From assembly GCF_905372335.1 (NCBI RefSeq), contig NZ_CAJPOU010000064.1, positions 1 to 6,451 of the forward strand: a stretch of 6,451 nucleotides of DNA. Direction: 5' to 3'. Position numbers and translations under genes: made by a program. The notes beneath the pieces were generated by a model, which was given only the letters and a program-made list of their open reading frames with translations, did not search any database and was not told the origin of the DNA. Below are positions 6,305-6,451 of the stretch, piece by piece. The stretch is from Streptococcus sp. A12 (lineage in GTDB: Bacteria > Bacillota > Bacilli > Lactobacillales > Streptococcaceae). How positions within the stretch are numbered: the first letter of the stretch is position 1; each line of letters opens with the position of its first letter.

Positions 6305-6362
6305 AGAAAAAAGAGAGCAGGACAGAAGCGCTATTGTTTAGAACCGCTTCTTTGTCCTGCTC
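6305..6362 (-). terminator. Long hairpin with U-tract: terminator of a leftward off-window gene, possibly a dispersed repeat
   Basis: GAGCAGGACA (6315-6324) pairs with TGTCCTGCTC (6353-6362), and GAAGCG (6325-6330) with CGCTTC (6345-6350). This gives 16 pairs with a 2-nt bulge (6351-6352) and a 14-nt loop. On the minus strand the stem is followed by TC and then six T (6312 to 6307). It therefore fits a rho-independent terminator for a gene read leftward from beyond the right edge. Its sequence recalls GGGACAGAA-type hairpins that I remember as scattered between genes in streptococci; that likeness is from memory, not from a search. Confidence 0.7.
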
Positions 6363-6395
6363 CTGCTCAGTTGATGGATTCATGTAAATGATCGA

Positions 6396-6449
6396 TCATC
6401 GCTTCTTATCGTTTGATTTGGACAAGCTAATCGAAACCATGACAAGACT
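6396..6449 (-). CDS. Possible C-terminal stub of a leftward gene (partial)
   Basis: Seventeen codons are open from the right edge to a TGA at 6398-6396, reading SLVMVSISLSKSNDKKR. The polar, basic ending is typical of a protein C-terminus, and a leftward terminator hairpin begins 34 nt after the stop, which supports the direction. The piece is too short to assign to a family. A second minus-strand frame is also open across most of this stretch, so the frame choice is uncertain. Confidence 0.35.
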   Translation of the reverse strand, partial: SLVMVSISLSKSNDKKR

Positions 6450-6451
6450 TA

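Noticed and set aside
6388..6399. 12-bp perfect palindrome ATGATCGATCAT
   Set aside because: It overlaps the possible stop codon of the off-window gene, and a single GATC-rich palindrome of this size can arise by chance. No regulatory context was found.

Overview
The window reads as chromosomal DNA of a low-GC Gram-positive bacterium, most likely a Streptococcus of the mitis/sanguinis type. The reasons are AAGGAG-type ribosome binding sites, TATAAT-like promoters, compact genes separated by U-tract hairpins, and the gene families present. The species call is inference from style and family content. There is no rRNA, tRNA, CRISPR array, phage gene or intact insertion sequence.

Layout. Positions 1-288 hold no gene. 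They look like the leader and promoter of a leftward gene that begins just outside the left edge: there is a strong ribosome binding site at 7-12, a -10-like box at 79-84 and a cre/LacI-like palindrome at 57-70. A leftward two-gene unit follows (1850 to 332): a Cof-type HAD phosphatase and then a small cytosolic SGNH/GDSL hydrolase, closed by a hairpin terminator at 289-328. A rightward AraC-family regulator (2100-2975) is divergent from this pair. The 249-nt gap between them holds promoters on both strands and an inverted repeat in the regulator's leader. A bidirectional terminator (2993-3037) separates the regulator from a second leftward unit (6109 to 3068). That unit is a membrane-anchored CapA-family metallophosphatase-like protein followed, after 3 nt, by a membrane-bound MutS-like ATPase. 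Upstream of capA lie two candidate promoters, a palindrome, and a long hairpin with a U-tract. The hairpin probably terminates another leftward gene, of which only a possible C-terminal stub (6449-6396) is inside the window.

How the genes may work together. The HAD enzyme and the SGNH hydrolase are probably co-transcribed housekeeping-type hydrolases. The regulator has no obvious target operon in view beyond its divergent neighbours and itself. The most unusual unit is the tightly packed pair of CapA-like protein (catalytic domain predicted outside the membrane) and MutS-like ATPase (predicted inside). It suggests a cell-envelope function for a protein family usually labelled as mismatch repair. 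No proven new system can be claimed from sequence alone.
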